A DNA stretch of 64,000 nucleotides from Halorubrum trapanicum (GTDB lineage Archaea > Halobacteriota > Halobacteria > Halobacteriales > Haloferacaceae): contig NZ_AP017569.1 of the NCBI RefSeq assembly GCF_002355655.1, positions 2,604,001-2,668,000 on the forward strand, in the 5' to 3' direction. Made by a program: the position numbers and the translations under genes. Below the pieces are notes generated by a model, which did no database searches, was not told the DNA's origin, and saw nothing but the letters and a program-made list of their open reading frames with translations. Shown here one piece after another: positions 48,363 to 57,352 of the stretch (position 1 is the stretch's first letter; the number at the start of each line of letters is the position of its first letter).

Positions 48363-50900
48363 ATGAGCGACTCACGCGAATCGAACGGTCCCGACAACGG
48401 GGCGACGGATCCGCCCGGCGGCGAGACGACCGACGACCTCGGCGGCGCGCAGCTCCGGCTCGCGGTGCCGGACATGGACTGCTCGTCGTGCGCGGGGAAG
48501 GTCGAGGGCGCGCTCGACCGCGAGGGCGTCCGCTCGGTCGACACCCGCCCGACGACGGGCGTCGTCGTCCTCACGTACGACCCCGACGTGACGGACGTCG
48601 AGGCGCTGACGGCCGCGGTCGAGAGCGCCGGCTACGCGGTCGCGGACGCCGAGTCCGACGGCGTCGCCGACGACCTGTTCACGAGCCCTCGGGCGGTCGC
48701 GACCGCGGTCGGCGGCGTCTTCCTCGCGGCCGGGCTCGTCTTGGAGTGGCTGCTCCCGGGACTCGACCCGACGTTCGCCACAATCGGCGGCGTCGGCTTC
48801 CTCGGCCCGTGGGCCGTCACCGGGGCGTCGATCGCGTTCCTGCTCGCGGTCGCCGCCGCCGGCCCGCCGATCCTGCGGAACGGACTCTACTCGCTGCGCG
48901 GCCTGAGCCTCGACATCGACCTGCTGATGAGCGTCGGCGTCGTCGCCGCGCTGCTCGTCGACCTCCCGTTCGAGGCGGCGACGCTGGCGGTGCTGTTCTC
49001 GGTCGCCGAGCTGCTCGAACGCTACTCCATCGACCGGGCGCGCACCTCCCTCCGCGAGCTGATGGAACTCTCCCCCGACGAGGCGGTCGTGATCCGCGAC
49101 GGCGACGAGGAGACGGTGCCCGCCGAGAGCGTCGCGACGGGCGAGCGACTCGCGGTGCGCCCCGGCGAGCGCGTCCCCCTCGACGGGGTCGTGAGGAAGG
49201 GCTCCGGCGCGGTCGACGAGTCGCCGATCACCGGCGAGTCCGTCCCCGCGGAGAAGGAGCCCGGCGACGAGGTGTACGCCGGCTCGATCAACGAGGCGGG
49301 CTACCTCGAAGTGGAGGCCACCGCGCCCGCCGAGGAGTCGACCATCGCGAGGGTCGTCGAGCTGGTCGAGGCCGCGAACGGCGAGGAGACGCGCGCCGAG
49401 CGGTTCGTCGACCGCTTCGCGGGCGTCTACACCCCGATCGTCGTGGTCGGGGCGGTCGCCACCGCGGCGCTCGGCCCGCTCCTCGTCGGCGGCGGCGCGG
49501 AGACGTGGTTCGTCCGCGGGCTCACCCTGCTCGTCGTCGCGTGTCCCTGCGCGTTCGTCATCTCGACGCCCGTCAGCGTCGTCTCCGGCGTCACGGCGGC
49601 CGCGCGCAACGGCGTCCTCATCAAGGGCGGCGAGCACCTGGAGGCCGCCGGCGACGTCGACGCCGTCGCGCTCGACAAGACCGGGACGCTCACGCGCGGC
49701 GAGCTGTCGGTGACGGACGTCGTCCCCCTCGGCGACCGCGACGTCGACGACGTACTCGCGTGCGCGACCGCCATCGAGCGGCGGAGCGAACATCCCGTCG
49801 CGGCGGCGATCGTCGCGCGCGGCGAGGAGACCGGTGCCGATCCCGGCGACGGGGGCGTGACCGACGGCGAGGGCGCGACGGACGACGACGTGACCGACGA
49901 CGTCGAGGTCACCGGCTTCGAGGCGCTGACCGGCGAGGGCGTGCGCGCCGAACTCGACGGCGAGACGCACTACGCCGGCAAGCCCTCGCTGTTCGAGGAC
50001 CTCGGCTTCGACCTGAGCCACGCCCACGTCCGCTCGGACGGCGGGGTCGTCCGAGAGCGCGACGCGGACGGCGACGGCACCGACGATACGGGCGCGAGCG
50101 TCACCGAGCCCGAGCCCTGCGACCACGGTCGGTACCTCGACCTGGCGAGCGAGACGATCCCGCGGCTCCAGGCCGAGGGGAAGACGGTCGTCCTCGTGGG
50201 GACCGAGACGGAGCTGGAGGGCGTCGTCGCGGTCGCGGACACCGTCCGTCCGGAGGCGGCGTGGGTCGTGGACCGGCTCCACGAGCTCGGGATCGACCGC
50301 GTCGCGATGCTCACCGGCGACAACGAGCGGACCGCTCGGGCGATCGGCGAGCGCGTCGGCGTCGACGAGGTGCGCGCGGCGCTGCTCCCCGAGGAGAAGG
50401 TCGACGCGGTGCGCGAGCTGGGCGCCGAGACCGAGGGCGGCGTCGCGATGGTCGGCGACGGGATCAACGACGCGCCGGCGCTCGCCGCCGCCGACGTCGG
50501 GATCGCGATGGGCGCCGCCGGCACCGACACCGCCATCGAGACCGCGGACGTAGCGCTGATGGCCGACGACCTGACGCGGCTCCCGTACGTGGTCGACCTC
50601 TCCTCGCGCGCGAGCTCGACCATCCGGACGAACATCGGCGCCTCGCTCGGCGTGAAGGCGCTGCTCGCCGCGGGCGCCCCGCTCGGCTACGTGAGCGTCG
50701 CGATGGCCGTGGTCGTCGGCGACATGGGGATGAGCCTCGGCGTCACCGGCAACGCGCTTCGGCTCGGCAACGTCGAGCCCGCCGAGCCGCCGACCGCGGA
50801 CGCAGCGGCCGCAGAGTCGAACGCGGAGGCCGCAGAGTCGAACGCGGAGGCCGCCGAATCGAACGCGGAGGCCGCCGAATCGAACGCGGAGACGGCGTAG
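48363..50900 (+). CDS. Heavy-metal-transporting P-type ATPase (Zn/Cd/Pb-like, P1B)
   Basis: 845 aa. One N-terminal heavy-metal-binding domain with Cys40-x-x-Cys43 in DMDCSSCAGKVEGAL, then about eight helices, actuator domain TGESVPAEKEPGDEV, the CPC motif in helix 6 (VACPCAFVISTP, residues 394-396), phosphorylation loop DKTGTLTRGE (Asp438), SEHPVA hinge and GDGINDAPALAAADVGIAM. Ser/Thr after the CPC and the ZntA-like order favour Zn/Cd/Pb over Cu. A His-poor insert and a 28-residue C-terminal repeat of AAESNAE (four copies) are unusual. Exports divalent metal from the cytosol. Confidence 0.92.
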   Translation: MSDSRESNGPDNGATDPPGGETTDDLGGAQLRLAVPDMDCSSCAGKVEGALDREGVRSVDTRPTTGVVVLTYDPDVTDVEALTAAVESAGYAVADAESDGVADDLFTSPRAVATAVGGVFLAAGLVLEWLLPGLDPTFATIGGVGFLGPWAVTGASIAFLLAVAAAGPPILRNGLYSLRGLSLDIDLLMSVGVVAALLVDLPFEAATLAVLFSVAELLERYSIDRARTSLRELMELSPDEAVVIRDGDEETVPAESVATGERLAVRPGERVPLDGVVRKGSGAVDESPITGESVPAEKEPGDEVYAGSINEAGYLEVEATAPAEESTIARVVELVEAANGEETRAERFVDRFAGVYTPIVVVGAVATAALGPLLVGGGAETWFVRGLTLLVVACPCAFVISTPVSVVSGVTAAARNGVLIKGGEHLEAAGDVDAVALDKTGTLTRGELSVTDVVPLGDRDVDDVLACATAIERRSEHPVAAAIVARGEETGADPGDGGVTDGEGATDDDVTDDVEVTGFEALTGEGVRAELDGETHYAGKPSLFEDLGFDLSHAHVRSDGGVVRERDADGDGTDDTGASVTEPEPCDHGRYLDLASETIPRLQAEGKTVVLVGTETELEGVVAVADTVRPEAAWVVDRLHELGIDRVAMLTGDNERTARAIGERVGVDEVRAALLPEEKVDAVRELGAETEGGVAMVGDGINDAPALAAADVGIAMGAAGTDTAIETADVALMADDLTRLPYVVDLSSRASSTIRTNIGASLGVKALLAAGAPLGYVSVAMAVVVGDMGMSLGVTGNALRLGNVEPAEPPTADAAAAESNAEAAESNAEAAESNAEAAESNAETA
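50808..50891 (+). repeat. Four-copy 21-bp coding repeat in the P-type ATPase C-terminus
   Basis: Units GCCGCAGAGTCGAACGCGG and variants with GCCGAATCGAACGCGG start at 50808, 50829, 50850 and 50871 and encode AAESNAE four times, 9 bp before the stop. The exact in-frame period means copy number can change without loss of frame. Confidence 0.92.
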
Positions 50901-51000
50901 GGCCGGGCGACGACCCGGCTCGCAACGGGCGATCGGCGCCGACGGGTCCGCGTTGACCGGAGACGATACGACTTTTACTCGGGAGCCAGTTCTCTTTGCT

Positions 51001-53154
51001 ATGATTGGCCGCGAGACACGAGTCGGGTTCGTCTGTGACGGCGCGCCGTCGGACGAACAGCGGGCGGCGCTATCGTGGCTGGAGACACGGTCGGTTGAGG
51101 CCGTGCGGGTCTCTCCCGCCGAGGTCGGCGACGTCACGGACGAGTGCGACGTGCTGTGGTGGCACCGCGACGCGCCGATCGAAGGCGGCGTCCTCTCGGA
51201 GGGTACCGGGGACGCCTTCGACGCCTTTCTCGCAGACGGCGGCGGGCTGTTGCTCACGCTCCGAGCGATGGCCGTCGTCGACGACATCGGGGTCGATCCG
51301 GTGGCGCCGGACGTGGTCGGGACCGAGAGCGTCGCCGAACCGACCGGCGTGCTCTGGCGGACGCTCTACGACGACCACCCGGCGGTAACGGCGTTCGATT
51401 CGATTCGTATCCCGACCTGCGATCGAGGGGCGGTTCCGACGGCCCACTACGAGAGCGTAGTGCCTTCGCACGGCGAAGTGCTCGCGTCGACCGTCCGCGG
51501 CGACCGGGACGTCCCGAACGAGATGACCGTGGTCTCGTGGGACCGCGGCGGCGGCGTCATCGGCGTCGGTGCGCCGGTGGCGTTCGACGAACCCGCGGCC
51601 GAGCCGATCGCCGACGCGCGCTCGGAGCTAATCTCCGGCTGTCTGTCGGCGGTCGACGGCGGCGGCGACCAGCCCGGTCGTCCGAAGACGGCCGACGAGT
51701 TGACGGCGATGCGAGCGGCGTTCGCCGACGACCCGACGCGGCCGCGCTATCACTTCACCCCGCCGGCGAACTGGCTGAACGACCCGAACGGCCTGATCCG
51801 GTGGGACGGGCGGTACCACCTGTTTTACCAGTACAACCCCGCGGGGCCGTTTCACAACGCGATCCACTGGGGCCACGCCGTCAGCGACGACCTCCTCCAC
51901 TGGACCGACGAGCCGATCGCGCTCTCGCCGTCCCCGGACGGTCCCGACCGCGACGGCTGCTGGTCGGGATGTGCGGTCGACGACGAGGGAACGCCGACGA
52001 TCCTCTACACGGGCGGCGACGGCCGCTGGCAGCTCCCGTGTCTCGCCACGAGCGGGGATCCGGCCCTCCGCGAGTGGGACAAGGACGCGGGAAATCCCGT
52101 CATCGAGGAGCCGCCGTCCGATCTCGACCTCCTGTCCACGGAGGACTGGGAGATCGAGTTCCGCGACCACGCGGTCTGGCGGGACGGCGAGACGTGGTAC
52201 CAGCTCATCGGTAGCGGCATCTCCGGCCGAGGCGGGACGGCCCTCCTGTACGCGTCTTCGGACCTCCGCGAGTGGGAGTACGAGGGGCCGCTGCTGACGG
52301 GAGACGACGGACACGGCGCCGTCTGGGAGTGCCCGGAGCTGTTGGAGCTCGGCGAGCGGTCGCTCCTCCACGTCTCCAACTACGAGGACGTGGTGTACTT
52401 CATCGGGGACCTCGACGACGGCGAGTTCGACGCCGCTCACCGAGGCGTGCTGGACGCCGGCGACTTCTACGCGCCGCAGTCGCTCCGGGACGGTGACCGC
52501 TACCTGACGTGGGGGTGGCTTCCGGAGACGCGGGAGACGAGCGCCCAGTGGGACGCAGGGTGGTCCGGGGCGCTGTCGCTCCCCCGGGTGCTGTCGCTCG
52601 GCGACGACGGACGCCTCCGGCAGCGACCCGCCGCCGAGGTGGATCAGCTCCGACGGGACCGACTGTCAACCGCGGTCCCGGACGTCCTCGACGAGCGCCG
52701 CCACGCGCTCGCCGCGAGCGGCCGGACGCTGGAGATCGACCTGGAGGTGTCGCTGGCGGACGCCTCGGCGTTCGAGCTGTCGGTGTTCGAATCGGCCGAC
52801 CGAGACGAGCGGACGGCGATCCGCTACACGCGCGAGGGCGAACTGACCGTCGACCGGTCGGAGTCGAGCCGCGAAGGAGTCGGGGGGTCCGACGTCCAAC
52901 GGATGCCCGTACCGCCGTACGACGGACCCCTGTCGCTCCGGGCGTTCCTCGACGGATCGGTGATCGAACTGTTCGCCAACGACCGACACTGCCTGACCAG
53001 CCGGGTGTATCCCGCCGAGGAGAGCACCGGACTGTCGGTGACGGCCGAAGACGGGCGAGCGACGGTCGCCGAGTTCGACGTCTGGGAACTCGAATCCGCG
53101 ATCACGCCCGTGACGGGATCGCCCTCCGCGGCGCCCGACGCGGAGCCTCAGTAG
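51001..53154 (+). CDS. GH32 fructosidase (sucrose/levan/inulin hydrolase) with N-terminal amidotransferase-like domain
   Basis: 717 aa. Residues 1-235 form a ThuA/GATase1-like alpha/beta domain (VGFVCDGAPSDEQ... DVLWWHRDAP, with a Gly-rich GGGLLLTLRAMAV) not normally fused to GH32. The catalytic five-blade propeller follows: nucleophile Asp261 in WLNDPNG, transition-state stabiliser Asp389 in FRDHAV (usual RDP), acid/base Glu443 in WECPELLEL, and a C-terminal beta-sandwich (SVIELFANDRHCLTSRVYP). It hydrolyses beta-fructosidic bonds. No signal peptide is visible, so it is presumably cytosolic. ATG at 51001 has a TATA-like CTTTTACTC about 30 nt before it. Its stop overlaps the convergent GH68 by 7 bp. 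Confidence 0.9.
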   Translation: MIGRETRVGFVCDGAPSDEQRAALSWLETRSVEAVRVSPAEVGDVTDECDVLWWHRDAPIEGGVLSEGTGDAFDAFLADGGGLLLTLRAMAVVDDIGVDPVAPDVVGTESVAEPTGVLWRTLYDDHPAVTAFDSIRIPTCDRGAVPTAHYESVVPSHGEVLASTVRGDRDVPNEMTVVSWDRGGGVIGVGAPVAFDEPAAEPIADARSELISGCLSAVDGGGDQPGRPKTADELTAMRAAFADDPTRPRYHFTPPANWLNDPNGLIRWDGRYHLFYQYNPAGPFHNAIHWGHAVSDDLLHWTDEPIALSPSPDGPDRDGCWSGCAVDDEGTPTILYTGGDGRWQLPCLATSGDPALREWDKDAGNPVIEEPPSDLDLLSTEDWEIEFRDHAVWRDGETWYQLIGSGISGRGGTALLYASSDLREWEYEGPLLTGDDGHGAVWECPELLELGERSLLHVSNYEDVVYFIGDLDDGEFDAAHRGVLDAGDFYAPQSLRDGDRYLTWGWLPETRETSAQWDAGWSGALSLPRVLSLGDDGRLRQRPAAEVDQLRRDRLSTAVPDVLDERRHALAASGRTLEIDLEVSLADASAFELSVFESADRDERTAIRYTREGELTVDRSESSREGVGGSDVQRMPVPPYDGPLSLRAFLDGSVIELFANDRHCLTSRVYPAEESTGLSVTAEDGRATVAEFDVWELESAITPVTGSPSAAPDAEPQ

Positions 53155-54518
53155 TTGCTCCCCGGGTACCCGACGGTCCGGTGGCGGTCCATTCGGGCGT
53201 CCAACAGGTCGACGTAGCCGTCGTCTGAGCCGACCTCCTCGGGCGGCTGATACTCGTCGGTGTCCGGGAGGCCCTCTTCCGACGTGGGGATGTGCCAGTG
53301 CGCGAGCGTGCCGTGGATTCGCGTCCGATCGTCGGTGACGTCGAGCCGAAGCGTCGGACTCAGCGTCCCGCCGAACCGGCGCCGCTGCTCGGCCTCCGAG
53401 AGGTCCGCGATGCCGTCGAGCGAGTCGCCGTCGAACTCGCGGTAGTTGTAGAAGCTCTGAACGAGTATCTCGTCCCGGTACGGAAACGCCATCCAGGAGT
53501 ACGCTTGGAAGGGGACGCTCGCCGGGTTGGTCACGACCAACCCGGATCCGTTCAGCGGCTCGTACTCCCCTCGGAGCGAGTCCGCGGCGAACCCGTAGAG
53601 GCCGTCGAAACCGTGGAGGCCGGGCGAAAAGGTGTGCATGTGGCTCGAAAAGAAGAGGTAGTATCGGCCGTCTCGGGGGACGACGTGGGGGCGTTCGAGC
53701 TCCTGGTTGACGCAGACGCCGTCCAGGAGCGGCGGTTCGAGCTCCCAGTCGAGCGGGTCGCCGCTCGGGGACGTGGCGACGCCGACGCAGCCGTTGAACT
53801 CCGTTTGGGCCTCGTCGCCGTCGCACCGGTCGCTGTCGACGGGGACCGGCGTGTTCGCCTCGAACAGGAGGTTCGTCTCGCCCGTCTCGGGATCCTCGAA
53901 GAACCAGGGGTCGCGGAACGTGTAGATCATCCCCCGAGACTGGCCCTCGTTCTCGTACCACTCCCCGTCCGGTTCGAGGATGGTCTCGTGGCTCCAGGCC
54001 CCCTCGCTCCACACCCCCTCCTCGTCGGCCTCGAACCGGCCGCCGTGGCCGACCGCGATGCGCTGCGTGTAGTTCAGGTCGTCTGCCGACTCGTCGCCTG
54101 CGGCGGTGTAGTACAGGTACAGCTCGCCGTCGTCGTACAGCGCGGAGCCGGCCCACTGGCGCTGGCCGAGCGCGTCGGCCTCGAACACGGGCTCGCCGCC
54201 GTGCCACTCGGTGCCGTTCCGAGAGTAGAAAAACCGGATCTCCGCGACGTCGTGGCGCTTTCCGGGGAGTAGTTCCTCGGAGGCGGTCAGTGAGAAGAGC
54301 ACCCGCCAGCCGTCGATTTCGGCGATCTCTCCGTGTCGATCGCGGAGCAACCACGTGTCCCAGATGTGGAGGTCGTCGGCGGGGTCCTCAGGCGGCGGCT
54401 CGATGACCGGTGCGACGGTGTCGGGCGTGCGTTCGATCCGGCCGGCCTGCGATCTCGTCCACCGCGGCGGGAGCCAGCCCTCAGTGCTCCGTCGGCTGTC
54501 GGGGGTTCTCTCGCTCAT
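53148..54518 (-). CDS. GH68 levansucrase/inulosucrase
   Basis: 456 aa. Fructosyltransferase that polymerises fructose from sucrose or hydrolyses it. Catalytic residues fit GH68: Asp54 (nucleophile) in LHIWDTWLL, Asp203 (stabiliser) in TFRDPWFFED, Glu275 (acid/base) in NQELERPHVV. Other landmarks are RQWAGSALYDDGELYLYY and WMAFPYRDEILVQSFYNY. No signal peptide is seen, although most GH68 enzymes are secreted; the protein might use another route or act in the cytosol. Convergent with GH32 (7-bp overlap of stop regions). Possible TTAC-N13-GTAA inverted repeat just upstream (54528-54548). Confidence 0.92.
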   Translation of the reverse strand: MSERTPDSRRSTEGWLPPRWTRSQAGRIERTPDTVAPVIEPPPEDPADDLHIWDTWLLRDRHGEIAEIDGWRVLFSLTASEELLPGKRHDVAEIRFFYSRNGTEWHGGEPVFEADALGQRQWAGSALYDDGELYLYYTAAGDESADDLNYTQRIAVGHGGRFEADEEGVWSEGAWSHETILEPDGEWYENEGQSRGMIYTFRDPWFFEDPETGETNLLFEANTPVPVDSDRCDGDEAQTEFNGCVGVATSPSGDPLDWELEPPLLDGVCVNQELERPHVVPRDGRYYLFFSSHMHTFSPGLHGFDGLYGFAADSLRGEYEPLNGSGLVVTNPASVPFQAYSWMAFPYRDEILVQSFYNYREFDGDSLDGIADLSEAEQRRRFGGTLSPTLRLDVTDDRTRIHGTLAHWHIPTSEEGLPDTDEYQPPEEVGSDDGYVDLLDARMDRHRTVGYPGSNY

Positions 54519-54629
54519 GTTCAGTTACACTCCCGTCGGTAGTAAATTCACTTATTGTTCCCGGTCCGAACCGTGCGGGCCGCGCGTCGCTCCCATCTCG
54601 CCGCGTGCGGCCGCGACGCAGCCCCGGAG

Positions 54630-55457
54630 TCACTCGAACGTGTAGAGCCGGGCCTCGCAGTCCGGACAGACGAGCGTCTCGGACGGCTCGTCGCCGGCGC
54701 CGGTGTGGCCGCCGCAACACGACATGTCCGTGCCCCGTTCCAAGGCGGCCCCGCAGTCCGGACACTCGTCGAGGAACAGCCGGTTCGTCTGCGCCGCCGC
54801 CAGCCGAGCCTCGTCGTCGTCGAGGTGCGGTTCGGTCGCCCGGTAGCCGGCGATCTCGGCGATCGCCACCGGGCGGCTGAGCCAGGTCTCGTCCGTCACG
54901 CCCCCGCCCTCGGGACCGAGCGCGACCCACTCGTCGTCTATCGCCCGCGCCTCGGTCGCCGGAGAGATCGCGAGCGCGGCGCGAGCCAGCTCTTCCGTGG
55001 TATCCTCGCGGAGTCGGTCCATCTCCGCGTGCCACCGCTCGTCGAACGCCGCGGTGGGAGCGACGGTGTCGTCGCCGGCTTCGAGGACGCCGCTCTCGAC
55101 GAGCCGGTCGAGCAACTCCGCCGGATCGGCGGGGCCGCTTTCGGCCCCCAGCGATCCGCCGCCGTTCGGGGGGTCGTCGGCACCCTCCGGCGGCTCGTCG
55201 AAGAGGGCCGCCCCGCCCGGGACGGCGGCGACCAACGGCGGGGCGAACCGGGGGGTCCCCGGAATCAAGTACCCTCGAAGCCAGACCAGCGCCAAGCCGC
55301 CAACCGCGGCGGCGGCGCCGACCGTCGGGGTGACGGCGGCTCCCAGCGCCGCGCCGGCGGCACCGACGAGGCCGACGTTGACGACCGTACACGGCCAACA
55401 GCGGTTTTCGCCGGTGTGGTCCGACCGCCGGAACTCGGAGACGAACGACGAACCCAT
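54630..55457 (-). CDS. Membrane protein with CWPC motif and C-terminal zinc ribbon, unknown
   Basis: 275 aa. The N-terminus has RCWPCTVVN (near residue 19), a possible redox Cys pair, at the start of a two-helix membrane region (VGLVGAAGAALGAAVTPTVG and VGGLALVWLRGYLIPGTP). A soluble middle (about 110-230) is acidic and helical. The C-terminal 50 residues form a zinc ribbon with CPDCGAALERG, an inner SCCGGHTG, and CPDCEARLYTF. No family recognised. ATG at 55455-55457 is preferred. It lies between GH68 and the ABC importer but on the opposite strand to the latter. Confidence 0.6.
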   Translation of the reverse strand: MGSSFVSEFRRSDHTGENRCWPCTVVNVGLVGAAGAALGAAVTPTVGAAAAVGGLALVWLRGYLIPGTPRFAPPLVAAVPGGAALFDEPPEGADDPPNGGGSLGAESGPADPAELLDRLVESGVLEAGDDTVAPTAAFDERWHAEMDRLREDTTEELARAALAISPATEARAIDDEWVALGPEGGGVTDETWLSRPVAIAEIAGYRATEPHLDDDEARLAAAQTNRLFLDECPDCGAALERGTDMSCCGGHTGAGDEPSETLVCPDCEARLYTFE

Positions 55458-55715
55458 CCCGACGGGGTACTCGCTACCGGGGCATCAACGTTCCGCCGCC
55501 GGTCCTCCACCGACGGTCGGAGCCACCGGTCGGCCGCGTGAGGGCTCCAGACGGGGATGTCGCTCGCCGGCGTAACGTTTGTCGCTCGGCCGACTCAGAC
55601 CGACTACGCCGACATCCGCCGGGTCCGCCGCGGGAACGGCGACACGCCCGTCGAGGGGGCGTGCCGCGGGCCGAGACGCCCGAGCGTCGGCACCGCCCTC
55701 TGCGATCTGATTTTC

Positions 55716-55729
55716 ACAACACCCGTTGT
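55716..55729. promoter_or_regulatory. Perfect inverted repeat upstream of the ABC importer operon
   Basis: ACAAC-ACCC-GTTGT, arms of 5 and a 4-base centre, immediately before the TATA box (55742) of the substrate-binding protein. A position suited to a transcription regulator overlapping the BRE region. The binding protein is unknown. Confidence 0.5.
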
Positions 55730-55741
55730 AATCCACAGTAA

Positions 55742-55751
55742 CTATATTAAT
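55742..55751 (+). promoter_or_regulatory. TATA box of the ABC importer operon
   Basis: CTATATTAAT centred 27 nt before the ATG at 55774; leaderless start expected. Confidence 0.6.
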
Positions 55752-55773
55752 GATTATTCCTTATGGCCATGTG

Positions 55774-57204
55774 ATGTCAGACGATACCACACCGAAGGGC
55801 GTCTCGCGGCGACAGTACCTCGCGGCGACGGGCGCGGTGGGAGCGGCCGGCCTCGCGGGCTGTTCGGGCGGCGGAGACGGTGGGGACGGAACCACGACTG
55901 GCTCGTCGGGTGACGGCGAGATCGGCGGCACGGTCACGGTCTTCTCGGGGCCCCAGTTCGTGGACGCCGGCTTCCCGGAAGTCCTCCACGAGGCGGGAGT
56001 GCCGGACTCGATCACGATCGAGATGACCCGGCCGCCACAGGACACGGGCAGCAAGCAACAGCAGCTCCGGACCGCGATCAACGCGGAGGAGTCCGACCCC
56101 GACCTGGTGTTGACGGACAACGGGTGGACGCTCCCGTTCATCGTCCGCGGCGACCTGGTCAACCTCGAAGAGGAGATGGACGACGAGTTCATCTCCCGGG
56201 TCAGAGAGGAGGGCGTCCAGTCGATGATCAACACGGGGACCCATCCCGAGACGGGCGACCTGTACTCGGTTCCGGTGTTCCCCGACTTCCCGACCATCAC
56301 GTACCGGAAGGACCTGCTTCGGGACGCGGGCTACGGCGACTCGGACTTCGACACGTGGCGCGGAGACCCGCCGACGTGGGGGGAGTTCTCCCAGATCGTC
56401 TCGGAGGCCATGGACGGTGCCGACGTCGAGTACGGCCACCTCTGGCAGGGGAACAACTACGCCGGGCTGGCGTGCTGTACGTTCAACGAGTACCTCACGA
56501 GCATGGGCGGTGCCTTCTTCGGCGGGCAGGACAACCTCTTCGGGCCGATCGGCGACCGTCCGGTCACCCTCGACACGGAGGAGTCCGTCGACGGGATCGA
56601 GGCCGCGGTCGACACCATCCACGGCACGGGCAGCGCCCCGATGGACATCCAGAGCATCTCGCCGCAGGAGGTGGCCGGCTGGTCCGAGCCGGACACGAAG
56701 AGCCTCTTCGAGGACGGCAGCGCGGTCACCCAGCGCAACTGGACCTACTCCATCGGCGGCGCCCTGACCGACTTCGAGGGGACGGACATGGAGCTCGGCG
56801 TGATGCCGCTCCCGCAGGGACCGAACGGGTCCTGGCACGCGCAGGGCGGCTGGATCATGTCGATGAACCCCTACACCGACAACATGGCGTCGGCGAAGGA
56901 AGTGATCAAGGCGTGGTGGGAGGACTCCGTCCTCGAGTACCAGTTCGACACGGCGAACTTCATGCCGCCGAAGCCGGAGCTGTACAGCTACGTCGAGCAG
57001 AGCGACACGTACGGCCCGTACTTCGAGGCGCTCCAGTACTCGGCGGAGAACCTGATCCCGCGCCCGACGACGTCGGTGTGGCCGAGTCAGCGTAGCATCA
57101 TCGCAACCGAGGTCAACGCGGCGCTCCGTCAGGAGAAGAGCCCGCAAGAGGCGGCGACGGCGATGCAAGAGCAGATCTCAGCCATTGAGGAGCAGGCCGG
57201 ATAA
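55774..57204 (+). CDS. Carbohydrate ABC transporter substrate-binding lipoprotein
   Basis: 476 aa. The N-terminus has a twin-arginine plus lipobox signal: SRRQYLAATGAVG then AGLAGC with Cys30 as the lipidated residue, as is usual for haloarchaeal Tat lipoproteins. A Gly/Ser/Asp linker (residues 31-48) follows. The mature part is a type-2 sugar-binding fold (VTVFSGPQFVDAGFPEV, PVFPDFPTITYRKDLLRDAG, PTWGEFSQIVSEAM, NMASAKEVIKAWWE). It presumably captures sucrose or fructo-oligosaccharides, given its neighbours; this is inference. It opens the operon with two permeases and an ATPase. Confidence 0.9.
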   Translation: MSDDTTPKGVSRRQYLAATGAVGAAGLAGCSGGGDGGDGTTTGSSGDGEIGGTVTVFSGPQFVDAGFPEVLHEAGVPDSITIEMTRPPQDTGSKQQQLRTAINAEESDPDLVLTDNGWTLPFIVRGDLVNLEEEMDDEFISRVREEGVQSMINTGTHPETGDLYSVPVFPDFPTITYRKDLLRDAGYGDSDFDTWRGDPPTWGEFSQIVSEAMDGADVEYGHLWQGNNYAGLACCTFNEYLTSMGGAFFGGQDNLFGPIGDRPVTLDTEESVDGIEAAVDTIHGTGSAPMDIQSISPQEVAGWSEPDTKSLFEDGSAVTQRNWTYSIGGALTDFEGTDMELGVMPLPQGPNGSWHAQGGWIMSMNPYTDNMASAKEVIKAWWEDSVLEYQFDTANFMPPKPELYSYVEQSDTYGPYFEALQYSAENLIPRPTTSVWPSQRSIIATEVNAALRQEKSPQEAATAMQEQISAIEEQAG

Positions 57205-57352
57205 CTGGACAGGGATCGCCCCCGGTTCGAGGGGACTCAGAGACCGAGCACACATAGAACGTAGACAATAATGATAACTATTCGCACGAGAAACACGCGG
57301 GCGATGCTCGTACCACAACAGCGGGCAACGGCACAGGGAGGTGTTAGTCGGG

